NCBI RefSeq assembly: GCF_002355335.1
Contig: NZ_AP014946.1
Coordinates: 4,417,501 to 4,481,500, forward strand
From: Variibacter gotjawalensis
Lineage (GTDB): Bacteria > Pseudomonadota > Alphaproteobacteria > Rhizobiales > Xanthobacteraceae
Direction: 5' to 3'
Length of the DNA stretch: 64,000 nucleotides
Below are positions 18,531 to 26,829 of this stretch, in pieces. Below the pieces are notes generated by a model. It ran no database searches, was not told the DNA's origin, and was given only the letters and a program-made list of their open reading frames with translations. Numbering within the stretch: the stretch's first letter is position 1; every line of letters starts with the position of its first letter. A program made the position numbers and the translations under genes.

Positions 18531-18672
18531 GTCATCCCGGCCAAGCTCGGCTGGCGCGCTTGCGCGCAAAAAGCCGAGCGCGAGCCGGGATCCACGTATC
18601 CCTGCGGGCGATTGGGATACATGGATCCCGGATAACCGCTTCGCGCTAACGCGCGGCGGTTTCCGGGATGAC
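18531..18672. repeat. Palindromic repeat family A, copy 5
   Basis: Full element between the hydratase gene and the convergent MBL gene. Ends GTCATCCCGG and CCGGGATGAC. The inner stem reads AAGCTCGGCTGGCGC...AAGCCGAGCGC. Confidence 0.85.
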
Positions 18673-18680
18673 AACCTCAA

Positions 18681-19745
18681 TCAGACCGGCCGCTCTTTTT
18701 CCGGCAGCGCGATCACGCGCTTCACGCCGTTGAGATCGTCCGCCCAGGCGAGCCGCTCCTGCCGCAGCATGTAGTTCACATGCGCCAGGCCTTCCGAGAA
18801 CGCGAAGCTCATCTGATGCGGATCGGTGATCGGCCGGCGGAAGATCACCGGCACCAGGTCGGACGCAGAGATCGGCCCCTTTGCGGCAGCCGTCGCGACA
18901 TCGGCGCAGCGCGCTTCGTGATGCGCGATGAGTTGCTCGATGCGAGCATGCAGCCCGTAGAACGGCAACTGATGCCCGGGCAGCACGAGCACGTCCGCCG
19001 GAATCTCCGCCTGCAACGCACGCAACGAGCGCAGGAACAAGCCGAGCGGGTCGCCGCTCGGATCGACCGGCCACACCGAAATGTTCGGCGTGATCTTCGC
19101 GAGCACCTGATCGGCCGCGAGGAAGATCTTGTCGCTCTCGCAGTAGAGCATCAGCTGCTCGGGCGCGTGACCATCGCCCGACAGAACGTCGAAGCGGCGC
19201 TTGCCGATTCGCAGCGTGTCGCCCGCGACGAGACGCGTGAAGGTCGGCGGCAACGGCACCACCATCTTGAGATACGAATGCCCGTTGGTCGAAACGCGCG
19301 CCGTCGTCGCATCGTCGACACCGTGCACTTTGTAGAAATCGTGATACGGCTTCGCATCGAGCGCCGCCGGCGAGAGCGAGATGTTCAGCGAGTTGAGATA
19401 GCTCGTCTGGCTCGTCAGCAGCGGAATGCCGAAGCGCTCGCACAGCCAGCCCGCCAGCCCGATATGATCGGGATGGAAATGCGTGACGATGAGGCGCGTC
19501 AGCTTGCGGCCCGCGAGCGGCCCGGCGAGCAGCGCGTCCCAAAGCTCGCGCGTCGCCGTGTTGGCGATGCCGGTGTCGAGCACCGCCCAGCCTTCATCGT
19601 CCTCGATCAGATAGATGTTGATGTGATCGAGCCGGAACGGCAGCGGCACGCGGATCCAGAGGATGCCGGGCGCGACTTCTTGGTAAGTCCCGGTCGCCGG
19701 CGGCGTCGCGAATGGAAAGCGGAGTTCGTTCGTCGTTGCGTCCAT
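18681..19745 (-). CDS. MBL-fold metallo-hydrolase (glyoxalase II-like superfamily)
   Basis: A 354-residue metallo-beta-lactamase superfamily enzyme with the full metal signature VTHFHPDHIGLAGWL (HxHxDH), a second-shell histidine region SGDGHAPEQLMLYC and the PGHQLPF segment. After the fold, a C-terminal helical domain (about 260-354) resembles that of proteins annotated as LACTB2-like hydrolases. It probably hydrolyses a thioester or lactone; the substrate is unknown. Start ATG 19745 was preferred over one 5 codons upstream. Flanked on both sides by family A repeats. Confidence 0.87.
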   Translation of the reverse strand: MDATTNELRFPFATPPATGTYQEVAPGILWIRVPLPFRLDHINIYLIEDDEGWAVLDTGIANTATRELWDALLAGPLAGRKLTRLIVTHFHPDHIGLAGWLCERFGIPLLTSQTSYLNSLNISLSPAALDAKPYHDFYKVHGVDDATTARVSTNGHSYLKMVVPLPPTFTRLVAGDTLRIGKRRFDVLSGDGHAPEQLMLYCESDKIFLAADQVLAKITPNISVWPVDPSGDPLGLFLRSLRALQAEIPADVLVLPGHQLPFYGLHARIEQLIAHHEARCADVATAAAKGPISASDLVPVIFRRPITDPHQMSFAFSEGLAHVNYMLRQERLAWADDLNGVKRVIALPEKERPV

Positions 19746-19794
19746 AATGCTTCGTAACAATCCGGTTCTTCAAAGAAGGTCAAGCTTCTCGGCT

Positions 19795-19934
19795 GTCATC
19801 CCGGCCAAGCTCGGCTATCGCGCAAAGCGCGAATGCCGAGCGCGAGCCGGGACCCACGTATCCCTGCGGACGATTGGGATACATTGATCCCGGATAACCG
19901 CTTCGCGCTAACGCGCGGCGGTTTCCGGGATGAC
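19795..19934. repeat. Palindromic repeat family A, copy 6
   Basis: Full element, nearly identical in its second half to copy 5 (CCGGATAACCGCTTCGCGCT...). It lies between the MBL and MocR genes, both on the minus strand. Confidence 0.85.
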
Positions 19935-19944
19935 AGCAGGGTTC

Positions 19945-21324
19945 CTAAACAATGCGCTGGCTCGCCGCCGAGCTAACCAATGCGCCGGCCAGAACCTCGA
20001 GCGCCCGAACGAGCTCCGCCCGGCTCGCCGCAGCGCCGAGCGCGACGCGAATGGCGTGCTCCGGAGCCGCGTCCCCAACCGCAAAAGCCTCGCTGGTGAC
20101 GACCCCGACGCCCTGGCGTTGGATGTGTCCCGCGAACTCGATACGGCTCCAATGCTTCGGCAGCGGCACCCAGATATGGTGGCCGTTCGGATGCGCGCGG
20201 TAGACATGCCCGCGCAAGGCTCGCGCCGCGAGGCTCTGCCGCGCGGTCGCTTCGTTGCGGATCGCCGTGATGATCTCGTCGAGGCTGCCGTCGCGCACCC
20301 AGCGCGTCGCCAGCGCCAACGTCAGCGAGACCGGCATTTGAACCATCGCGCGCAACGCCGTGGAAAAGCGCGCGGCCTCCTCGCGCGTCGGCGTCAGCAG
20401 AAACGAAACGCGCAGACCCGGTGCAACGCATTTCGCCAAGCTCGCCGCGAGATACGTGCGCTCCGGCGCGAGTGCCGCGATCGGCGTCACGTCCGGCGCG
20501 AGTGCGCCATATGCGTCATCCTCGAAGACGACGAGATCGTTGGCGCGCGCGATCTCGACGATTGCCTCACGCCGCGCCGCCGACATTGTCGCGGTCGTCG
20601 GAGAGTGAATCGTCGGCACGAGATACAGCGCTTTGGCGCGCTGCCGCTTGCATGCATCCGCCAGCGCTTCCGGCACGAGCCCTTCCGCATCGATCGGCAA
20701 ACCGACCAGCTTCACGCGCGCGACATCCGCCGCCGCCATCAGTCCCGGATAGGTCAGGCACTCCGTGAATACGATATCGCCGGGGACAAGCTTTGCCGAC
20801 AAGAAGCAGAACAACGCGGCCTGTGTGCCGGGAAAAATCACCAGTCGCTCGGCCTCCGCTTGCGGCACGCGCGCACGTAGCCACGACGCCGCGGCATCGC
20901 GCTCGTCGGCGCTCCCGCCCGCGTCGCGATAATTGAGATACGACGAGAAACCGAACTCACGCCGCAGCGCCGCGAGCCCGCGCGTGATGCGGCCTTCGAG
21001 ATCGGCCTCGAGTGGCTGCGGCGGCAAATTCATCGAGAGGTCAGTCGCGACGCCGCTCGCGAGCCGACGCGGCGACTGCGCAAGCGACTCCGCCACGAAC
21101 GTACCCTGCCCGACCCGCGCCTCGGTCAGCCCTTCGTCGCGCGCCTCACGGTAAGCGCGCGTCACCGTCGTGAGGTCAACATCAAGCGCCAGCGCAAGCG
21201 CGCGATGCGTCGGCAACTGCTCGCCGCGATGCAACCGCCCAGACTCTATGTCGGACCGCAACGCATCGACGATCCGCGAATACAGCGGCCCTTCGCGATC
21301 GCGGATTGTAGGGGTCCATTCCAT
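19945..21324 (-). CDS. MocR-type transcriptional regulator (GntR wHTH fused to aminotransferase-like domain)
   Basis: A 459-residue GntR-family regulator of the MocR/PdxR/GabR type. The N-terminal winged helix (about 10-75) has the motif LHRGEQLPTHRALALALDVD and TVTRAYREARDEGL. The large C-terminal fold-type-I PLP domain (about 100-450) includes VFEDDAYGALAPDV and the likely PLP lysine in YLAASLAKCVAPGLR. These proteins sense PLP-bound amino compounds. Start ATG 21324 was preferred. It is divergent from the DUF983 gene, and the 72-bp gap between them holds two direct TGTATGG repeats, a good candidate for its own operator. Confidence 0.9.
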   Translation of the reverse strand: MEWTPTIRDREGPLYSRIVDALRSDIESGRLHRGEQLPTHRALALALDVDLTTVTRAYREARDEGLTEARVGQGTFVAESLAQSPRRLASGVATDLSMNLPPQPLEADLEGRITRGLAALRREFGFSSYLNYRDAGGSADERDAAASWLRARVPQAEAERLVIFPGTQAALFCFLSAKLVPGDIVFTECLTYPGLMAAADVARVKLVGLPIDAEGLVPEALADACKRQRAKALYLVPTIHSPTTATMSAARREAIVEIARANDLVVFEDDAYGALAPDVTPIAALAPERTYLAASLAKCVAPGLRVSFLLTPTREEAARFSTALRAMVQMPVSLTLALATRWVRDGSLDEIITAIRNEATARQSLAARALRGHVYRAHPNGHHIWVPLPKHWSRIEFAGHIQRQGVGVVTSEAFAVGDAAPEHAIRVALGAAASRAELVRALEVLAGALVSSAASQRIV

Positions 21325-21333
21325 GCAAAAAAG

Positions 21334-21364
21334 CCATACAATTGTTGAATGCATGGACCATACA
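21334..21364. promoter_or_regulatory. Candidate MocR operator: direct repeat CCATACA
   Basis: CCATACA occurs at 21334-21340 and 21358-21364, 24 bp apart, between the MocR gene and DUF983. MocR proteins such as GabR bind directly repeated short sites, so this is a reasonable candidate for autoregulation. The short spacing from both start codons fits. Confidence 0.45.
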
Positions 21365-21396
21365 TCTTATTGTCCGGCTATCCAAGGAGCCAGACG

Positions 21397-21804
21397 ATGT
21401 CCCTGTCCGAAACGCTGATCGCCGCCCGCCCTTATCTGCGCGCCGCTATGGGCCGCTGCCCGCATTGCGGCGAGGGCAAGCTGTTCGGTGGGTTCCTCAA
21501 GGTCGTCAACCACTGTGAGGCCTGCGGCGAGGAGTTTCACCACCACCGCGCCGATGACTTCCCGGCTTATCTGGTGATCGTCATCGTCGGCCACATCCTG
21601 GTGCCGATGGTGCTCTGGGCCGAGACGCACTACGCGCCGACCTATTGGACCCACCTCTTCCTGTGGCTGCCGTTGACACTGATCATGACGTTGGGTCTCT
21701 TGGCGCCCGTGAAGGGGCTCATCGTTGCGCTCCAGTGGCGTATGGGAATGCACGGCTTTGAAGCATCGAAGCGCGCCCGCGACGGCGCGCTGCTTCAAGG
21801 GTGA
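21397..21804 (+). CDS. DUF983 family membrane protein
   Basis: A 135-residue protein with two hydrophobic segments (about 60-80 and 85-105) after an N-terminal zinc-ribbon-like region: CPHCGEGKLF and CEACGEEF give four cysteines in two C-x2-C pairs. DUF983 proteins are common in alphaproteobacteria and often lie near cytochrome oxidase genes; no such genes are here. Start ATG 21397 follows AAGGAG. It is divergent from the MocR regulator and 29 bp before the MBL/beta-CASP gene. Confidence 0.88.
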   Translation: MSLSETLIAARPYLRAAMGRCPHCGEGKLFGGFLKVVNHCEACGEEFHHHRADDFPAYLVIVIVGHILVPMVLWAETHYAPTYWTHLFLWLPLTLIMTLGLLAPVKGLIVALQWRMGMHGFEASKRARDGALLQG

Positions 21805-21833
21805 CGTGACCGCGCCTCGCCAGGGAGGCGCAT

Positions 21834-23477
21834 ATGACCCAGCCGAAACTTCACTTCCACGGCGCGGCGCAGATCGTCACCGGCTCGTGCTATCGGCTCG
21901 AACATGCCGGCAAGCAGATCCTCATCGACTGCGGCATGTTCCAGGGCACCAAGTCCGAAAAGGAACTCAACTACCGCGCCTTCCCGTTCGACCCGCGCGC
22001 GATCAGCGCGATGCTGCTCACGCATGCACATATCGATCACGCCGGCCTCATTCCGAAGCTGACGAAAGCCGGATACGCCGGCCCGATCTACGCGACCGCC
22101 GCGACTGTCGATCTCTGCGCCGTGATGCTGCCGGATAGCGGGCATATCCAAGAGGTCGAAGTCCAGCAGCTCAATCGCCGCAACACGCGGCGCGGCCGCG
22201 ATCCGGTCGAGCCGATCTACACGTTCGCGGACGCCGTCGCGGCGCTCACGCAATTCCGCCCGATCCAGTATTCGCAGTGGCTCGACGTCACCGACGCGAT
22301 CCGCGCGCGCTATTGGAACGCCGGCCATCTGCTCGGCTCCGCCTCGGTCGAGATCGAACTCAAGGGCGCCGGAAAAGACGGCGGTCCGTTGCGGCTGTTG
22401 TTCTCCGGCGACCTCGGCCCGGACAACAAACTTCTGCAGCACGATCCGGAAGCGCCGGCCGGCGTCGACTACGTCATCTGCGAGTCGACTTACGGTGACC
22501 GAGACCGCATCGACGCGACCGAAGATGAACGCCGCCGCTTGTTGCGCGAGGAAGTTCTCGCCGCCGCCCGCAATCAAGGCGCGCTCCTGATCCCGTCCTT
22601 CGCGGTCGAACGCACGCAGGAACTGCTCGTCGATCTCAACCGCATGATCCGCGACAAGGAGCTGCCGCCGACGCCGATCTTCATCGACTCGCCGCTGGCG
22701 ACGAAGGCAAGCACCATCTTCACCAAGCACGCCGACGAGATCGAACACGGCAGCGAACTCACCGAAGCTCTCCATTCGCACAACATCCGTTTCACGGAGA
22801 GCGTCGAGCAATCGAAAGCGATCGCGCGCATTCGCGGCTTCCACATCATCATCGCGGCGAGCGGTATGGCGGAGGCCGGCCGTATCCGCCATCACCTCAA
22901 AGAATGGCTGTGGCGCGCCAATGCGACCGTGCTGCTCGTCGGCTTCCAGGCGGTCGGCACGCTCGGCCGCATCCTGCTCGATGGCGCGAAAGAAGTGCGG
23001 ATCATGGGTGAAGAGATCAACGTGAAGGCGCGCATCCGCACGATCGATCTCTATTCCGGTCACGCTGACGGACCCGAACTCGCCAACTGGGTCAAGCGCC
23101 GCGCGCCGATCCGCGACGCCGTGTTCCTCACCCATGGCGAAATGCCGGCACAAACCGGCATGACGGCTCGCATCGCCGATCAACTGCCAGCCGGCCGTAT
23201 CCTCTCGCCCGCGCTCGACGCGACCTTCGAACTCGGCGTCGACGGGCCGACGCAGATTTCCGCCGGTGCCGCGCCGCCACGCATCGAACCGGCCGCAGTC
23301 GGCCGCAAAGACTCCCACAACGATCTCGCCGAACTGCTCATCGACATCAACGAGCAGCTCGATAAAGCCGCCGACGAACGCGCGCGCAGCGTCATCGTCC
23401 GCCGCCTGCGCCGCGCCCTCGGCGGCGACGACAATCCGCTGCGCGAGCCTGCCCGCGAGGCGCGGCGCGAGCAGTAA
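21834..23477 (+). CDS. MBL-fold/beta-CASP RNA exonuclease-like protein
   Basis: A 547-residue protein of the metallo-beta-lactamase/beta-CASP family, which processes RNA (relatives are CPSF73-like and YsH-type enzymes). The metal motif is LTHAHIDHAGLIPKL; a further metal block is SGDLGPDN; the beta-CASP domain (about 220-380) includes LIPSFAVERTQELLVDL and FHIIIAASGMAEAGRIRHHL; the closing histidine is in YSGHADGPEL. After the catalytic core is a charged tail of about 90 residues, ending in an arginine-rich stretch. Probably acts in RNA turnover in the cytoplasm. Linked by 29 bp to DUF983. Confidence 0.88.
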   Translation: MTQPKLHFHGAAQIVTGSCYRLEHAGKQILIDCGMFQGTKSEKELNYRAFPFDPRAISAMLLTHAHIDHAGLIPKLTKAGYAGPIYATAATVDLCAVMLPDSGHIQEVEVQQLNRRNTRRGRDPVEPIYTFADAVAALTQFRPIQYSQWLDVTDAIRARYWNAGHLLGSASVEIELKGAGKDGGPLRLLFSGDLGPDNKLLQHDPEAPAGVDYVICESTYGDRDRIDATEDERRRLLREEVLAAARNQGALLIPSFAVERTQELLVDLNRMIRDKELPPTPIFIDSPLATKASTIFTKHADEIEHGSELTEALHSHNIRFTESVEQSKAIARIRGFHIIIAASGMAEAGRIRHHLKEWLWRANATVLLVGFQAVGTLGRILLDGAKEVRIMGEEINVKARIRTIDLYSGHADGPELANWVKRRAPIRDAVFLTHGEMPAQTGMTARIADQLPAGRILSPALDATFELGVDGPTQISAGAAPPRIEPAAVGRKDSHNDLAELLIDINEQLDKAADERARSVIVRRLRRALGGDDNPLREPAREARREQ

Positions 23478-23525
23478 AGCTGTCGGAGCGTGGGTAAACT
23501 GTAGTATACTCGGTAACGCCCCACA

Positions 23526-23643
23526 CTCCGCTCACTCCCGCGAAAGCGGGAGTCCAGTGCGTGCGGGAGCACGCGTAGAAAAGCTATTTGCAGCATCCTT
23601 CGGGGGCTTACTGGATGCCCGCTTTCGCGGGCATGAGCGGAGG
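23526..23643. repeat. Palindromic repeat family C
   Basis: Inverted arms CTCCGCTCACTCCCGCGAAAG and CTTTCGCGGGCATGAGCGGAG, imperfect, flank a middle segment. The 3' arm ends in GAGCGGAGGG, which supplies the ribosome site for the next gene. Confidence 0.75.
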
Positions 23644-23651
23644 GTAGATTT

Positions 23652-23933
23652 TTGGCAACAACCAAATGGGACAGCGCTGATTATCTGACCTCGTCGAAAG
23701 CTGTCGCAACTTATCTTCAATCGGCTTTCGAAGACGGTGACCCTCGTGTCATCGCTCACGCACTTGGCAATGTCGCACGCGCCCAAGGGCTGCCGCAAAT
23801 CGCAAAAGACGTCGGCGTTACGAAGGCTGGACTTTACAAAGCCCTCAGCCGGGACGGCGACCCGCGCCTCAGCACTTTCATCGGGACGCTACGTGCAATG
23901 GGCTTCGAACTGCGCGTGAAGAAAGCAGCCTAA
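23652..23933 (+). CDS. Orphan HigA-type antitoxin / small HTH regulator
   Basis: A 93-residue protein of the COG3636 addiction-module antidote type: an HTH follows ALGNVARAQGLPQIAKDVGV with the recognition helix near KAGLYKALSRDGDP, and the end FIGTLRAMGFELRVKKAA is typical. The start is TTG 23652 with GGAGG from the repeat. In the usual pair the toxin gene is immediately upstream; here the repeat sits there, and I find no toxin. So this is probably a solitary antitoxin. Its 3' end abuts the convergent LOG gene with no gap. Confidence 0.78.
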   Translation: MATTKWDSADYLTSSKAVATYLQSAFEDGDPRVIAHALGNVARAQGLPQIAKDVGVTKAGLYKALSRDGDPRLSTFIGTLRAMGFELRVKKAA

Positions 23934-24719
23934 TCATGTCACCGGTTTCGCGGCACCGAGATCGCGCTTCTGCAACATGTCCCAAGCAGCTTCGGCGCTC
24001 TCCGCATAGTCGAATAGATCGAGGTCGCGCGGGCTGACCATTCCGGCCTCCACCATCGCATCGAAGTTGATCACCGAGCGCCAATACGTCTCGTCGAACA
24101 GAATCGTCGGCACGTTGCGCGCCTTGCGCGTCTGCGCCAGCGTTAGAATTTCGAACAGCTCGTCGAATGTGCCGAAGCCGCCCGGGAACACGACGAGCGC
24201 ATTCGCCCGCATCGCGAGATGCATCTTGCGCATAGCGAAGTAGTGAAATTGAAACGTGAGATCCGGCGTCGAATACGCGTTCGGAAACTGCTCGTGCGGC
24301 AGCGTGATGTTGAAGCCGATCGATGGCGCGCCAGCATCCTTCGCGCCGCGATTGGCCGCCTCCATCACGCCCGGGCCACCGCCGGTCGCGATCACATTGT
24401 CGCGAATGTTGCCAGCCGGTTTGAGCGCGCCGCCGCGCTCGGACGCGATGCGGCCGAATTCACGCGCCTGCGCGTACCAATAAGCCTGGCGCCCCGGCCC
24501 ATCCTCGCGAATACGCGCTGAGCCGAACACGACGATGGTCGAATGCACGCCCCACGCACGCAAAGCCTCTTCGGCCTTCGCGTATTCCAGCAGAAAGCGC
24601 ACGCCGCGCATCGAGTCGCCGAGCAGGAAATCCTGGTCGAGCGCTGCCAGGCGATACGACGGCGAATTGATCGCCGCGCGATTGTCAGGGCCATCCGTCA
24701 ATGCATCACACTCCGGCAC
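23934..24719 (-). CDS. LOG family protein (TIGR00730-type; nucleotide 5'-monophosphate phosphoribohydrolase-like)
   Basis: A 261-residue LOG-like protein. In plants LOG releases free cytokinin from the nucleotide; bacterial members act on nucleoside monophosphates. The conserved PGGxGTxxE motif is VVFPGGFGTFDELFEIL, and the second block is TGGGPGVMEAANRGAKDAGA. The N-terminal ~60 residues before GSARI are an extension found in the long alphaproteobacterial version. It begins with GTG 24719 by my reading. No partner gene. Confidence 0.88.
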   Translation of the reverse strand: MPECDALTDGPDNRAAINSPSYRLAALDQDFLLGDSMRGVRFLLEYAKAEEALRAWGVHSTIVVFGSARIREDGPGRQAYWYAQAREFGRIASERGGALKPAGNIRDNVIATGGGPGVMEAANRGAKDAGAPSIGFNITLPHEQFPNAYSTPDLTFQFHYFAMRKMHLAMRANALVVFPGGFGTFDELFEILTLAQTRKARNVPTILFDETYWRSVINFDAMVEAGMVSPRDLDLFDYAESAEAAWDMLQKRDLGAAKPVT

Positions 24720-24828
24720 CGCGCCTTAGGGGGCGCTTGGCCTTTTCTGCCACACATGCCGCGCCTCAAGCGACCAACAGCTTTGCGAGCACACGGGTTT
24801 GCGAAGCGCGTAGAATTCAGCTACATCC

Positions 24829-24846
24829 AAGTCTTATATAAGACTT
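24829..24846. promoter_or_regulatory. Perfect 18-bp palindrome, candidate operator
   Basis: AAGTCTTATATAAGACTT is a perfect palindrome, 20 bp before the ATG of the TAXI gene, in otherwise unremarkable sequence. Symmetric sites of this length around an AT core are typical of GntR/FadR-type and TetR-type repressors. Its place fits a repressor that blocks transcription of the TAXI-YeiH pair. No regulator gene adjoins. Confidence 0.6.
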
Positions 24847-24865
24847 CAAGAGGCTTGACGCCCGC

Positions 24866-25747
24866 ATGACCACTGTCCGTCTCGGCACGGCCACCCCCGG
24901 TGGCGGCTTTCCGGTCTATGGCGACGCCTTCATCGCGGCGATCGCGGCTGCGGACCCGGACCTCAAGGTCGAACCGCGCAACACCAAAGGCTCGACCGAG
25001 AACGTGCCGCTGCTCGAAGCCGGCGATCTCGATATCGCGCTGGTCCAGGGCGAGGTCGTGTACGAGGCTCTCTCAGGCATCGGTCGTCCGCCCGCCAATC
25101 TCGCCATCATCGTTGCGATGTATTCGACGCCCGGCATGTTCGTCGTCCGCGCCAACACGCCGTATCGCACCATTCGCGATCTCGTCGGCAAACCGGTCGC
25201 CTTCGGCGCCAAAGGCTCCGGCCTGACGATCCTCTCCCGCTATGTGCTGGATGGCCTCGGCCTCGAACAGCAGCGCGACTTCCAGGCGATCTATCTCGAC
25301 CGCGCCGGCGACGGCCCCGCAATGGTGATGGACGGCCGCGCGGCGGCGCTATGGGGCGGCGGCTCCGGCTGGCCGGGGTTCACGGCGGTGACGAATGGAC
25401 CGCAGGGCGGCCGTTTTATCGTGCCGAACGCGGACGAGATCAAAGCGATCCTCAGCCGCCACACATTCCTCAAGCCGCTCTCGGTCGAGCCCGGCTCCTT
25501 CCCGGGGCAGACCACGGCGACTAACTCGGTCGGTTCGTGGAGCTTCGTGATGGCGCGGCCGACGCTCGCCGACGATGTCGCGTATCGCCTCGCCCGCGCG
25601 CTGCATCGCTCGGAAAAACTCATCGGCGAAAAACTCGCGCAAGCGCGCGAGACGAGCCTCGCCAACACGGTCGCGGCTGCACCGCGGCAAGAGCTGATCC
25701 ATCCGGGCGTCCTGCGCTACATGCGCGAAGCCGGCATCGCGAAGTAA
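24866..25747 (+). CDS. TAXI family TRAP-type solute-binding protein, no signal peptide
   Basis: A 293-residue protein of the TAXI group of TRAP binding subunits. Family marks: VRLGTATPGGGFPVYGDAF, KVEPRNTKGSTENVPLLEAG, DLDIALVQGEVVYEAL and GKPVAFGAKGSGLTILSR. Such proteins are normally exported and work with TRAP membrane subunits. Here no signal peptide is present: the domain begins at residue 3, and an in-frame TAA at 24839-24841 excludes an N-terminal extension. No TRAP permease gene adjoins. The next gene, 3 bp on, is a YeiH-type exporter, so the pair probably shares a substrate or function. An operator-like palindrome lies just upstream. Confidence 0.85.
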   Translation: MTTVRLGTATPGGGFPVYGDAFIAAIAAADPDLKVEPRNTKGSTENVPLLEAGDLDIALVQGEVVYEALSGIGRPPANLAIIVAMYSTPGMFVVRANTPYRTIRDLVGKPVAFGAKGSGLTILSRYVLDGLGLEQQRDFQAIYLDRAGDGPAMVMDGRAAALWGGGSGWPGFTAVTNGPQGGRFIVPNADEIKAILSRHTFLKPLSVEPGSFPGQTTATNSVGSWSFVMARPTLADDVAYRLARALHRSEKLIGEKLAQARETSLANTVAAAPRQELIHPGVLRYMREAGIAK

Positions 25748-25750
25748 GTC

Positions 25751-26812
25751 ATGAGCGTGGACTCGAAAGCCGCACCGAACAGCATGATGAGCGACGCTTT
25801 TGCGTCGCTGCGCAAACTCGCGCCTGGCCTCGGCTTCGCGGCCGTGATTTCGATTATCGCTTACATTGCGGCGCCGCTCGTTGCGAAGGTCGCGCCGATC
25901 CCCGCGATCATCATAGCGCTGATCATCGGCGTCGCGCTCAACCCGGTCGCCGTGCGGCCCATCTATCAGCCCGGCATCACCTTCGCGGTGAAGAAGATCC
26001 TGCGCTGGGCGGTCGCTTTGCTCGGCCTCAAGATTGCGCTCGGCGATATCTACGGCATCGGCCTCGGTGCCGCGCTGATCGTCATCGTCGCGATGGCTGC
26101 GACGGTGCTTGCCGGCCTCGCGATGGCGCGCCTGCTCGGCCAGGCCGAGGAATATGGCGCACTCGCCGGTGTCGGCACAGCCGTCTGCGGCGCGTCCGCA
26201 ACGCTCGCAACTGCGACCGCCCTGCCCGACTATCGCGGCAAGGAAGCCGACGTTGTCTTCGTCGTCGTCGCCGTCAACGCGCTGTCGACCGTCGCGATGA
26301 TCGCCTATCCGGCGATCTGCCGCTGGCTCGGCTTCTCGGATCACCTCACCGGCGTGATGCTTGGCGCGACCATCCACGACGTCGCGCAGGTCGTCGGCGC
26401 GGGTTATGCGGTGTCGGATACGGCCGGCAACTCGGCCGTCATCGTGAAGCTCTACCGCGTGTTCCTGCTGCTACCGGTCGTCATGATCGTCGGCTGGTAC
26501 TTTGTCCGCCGCGGCGCTGCTGCCGGTCACGCCAAGGTGCCGGTGCCGGTCTTCGCGATCATGTTCCTGGTGCTTTGCGTGATCAACAGCGTGGTGCCGC
26601 TCGCGCCGCCGCTGATGCCGATCTACGCGCCGATCAAAAGCTTCCTCGGCGAGGCTTCGACCTGGGGCCTGCTGCTCGCGATCGCGGCACTCGGCCTCGG
26701 CACGTCGTTCGGCGCCGTGCGCGCGCTCGGCCTCCGCCACATCGCGACCGTCACAGTCACGACGATCGTCATCCTCGTCGTCGCGACCGGCGGCTTGATG
26801 CTGCTGCGCTAA
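25751..26812 (+). CDS. YeiH/UPF0324 family putative exporter
   Basis: A 353-residue integral membrane protein with about ten helices. It belongs to the YeiH family (putative sulfate/sulfite exporters in sulfonate and taurine operons; transport has not been firmly shown). Visible marks: IIALIIGVALNPV, ILRWAVALLGLKIALGDI, GVGTAVCGASATLATATALP and GVMLGATIHDVAQVVGAGYAV. It starts 3 bp after the TAXI gene, so the two are one transcriptional unit. The convergent ALDH gene follows. Confidence 0.9.
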   Translation: MSVDSKAAPNSMMSDAFASLRKLAPGLGFAAVISIIAYIAAPLVAKVAPIPAIIIALIIGVALNPVAVRPIYQPGITFAVKKILRWAVALLGLKIALGDIYGIGLGAALIVIVAMAATVLAGLAMARLLGQAEEYGALAGVGTAVCGASATLATATALPDYRGKEADVVFVVVAVNALSTVAMIAYPAICRWLGFSDHLTGVMLGATIHDVAQVVGAGYAVSDTAGNSAVIVKLYRVFLLLPVVMIVGWYFVRRGAAAGHAKVPVPVFAIMFLVLCVINSVVPLAPPLMPIYAPIKSFLGEASTWGLLLAIAALGLGTSFGAVRALGLRHIATVTVTTIVILVVATGGLMLLR

Positions 26813-26829
26813 CAGCGCGGACCAAAAAC

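Noticed and set aside
21795-23318. A 507-residue open frame on the minus strand over the beta-CASP gene
   Set aside because: Shadow ORF; the sense strand has clear MBL motifs.
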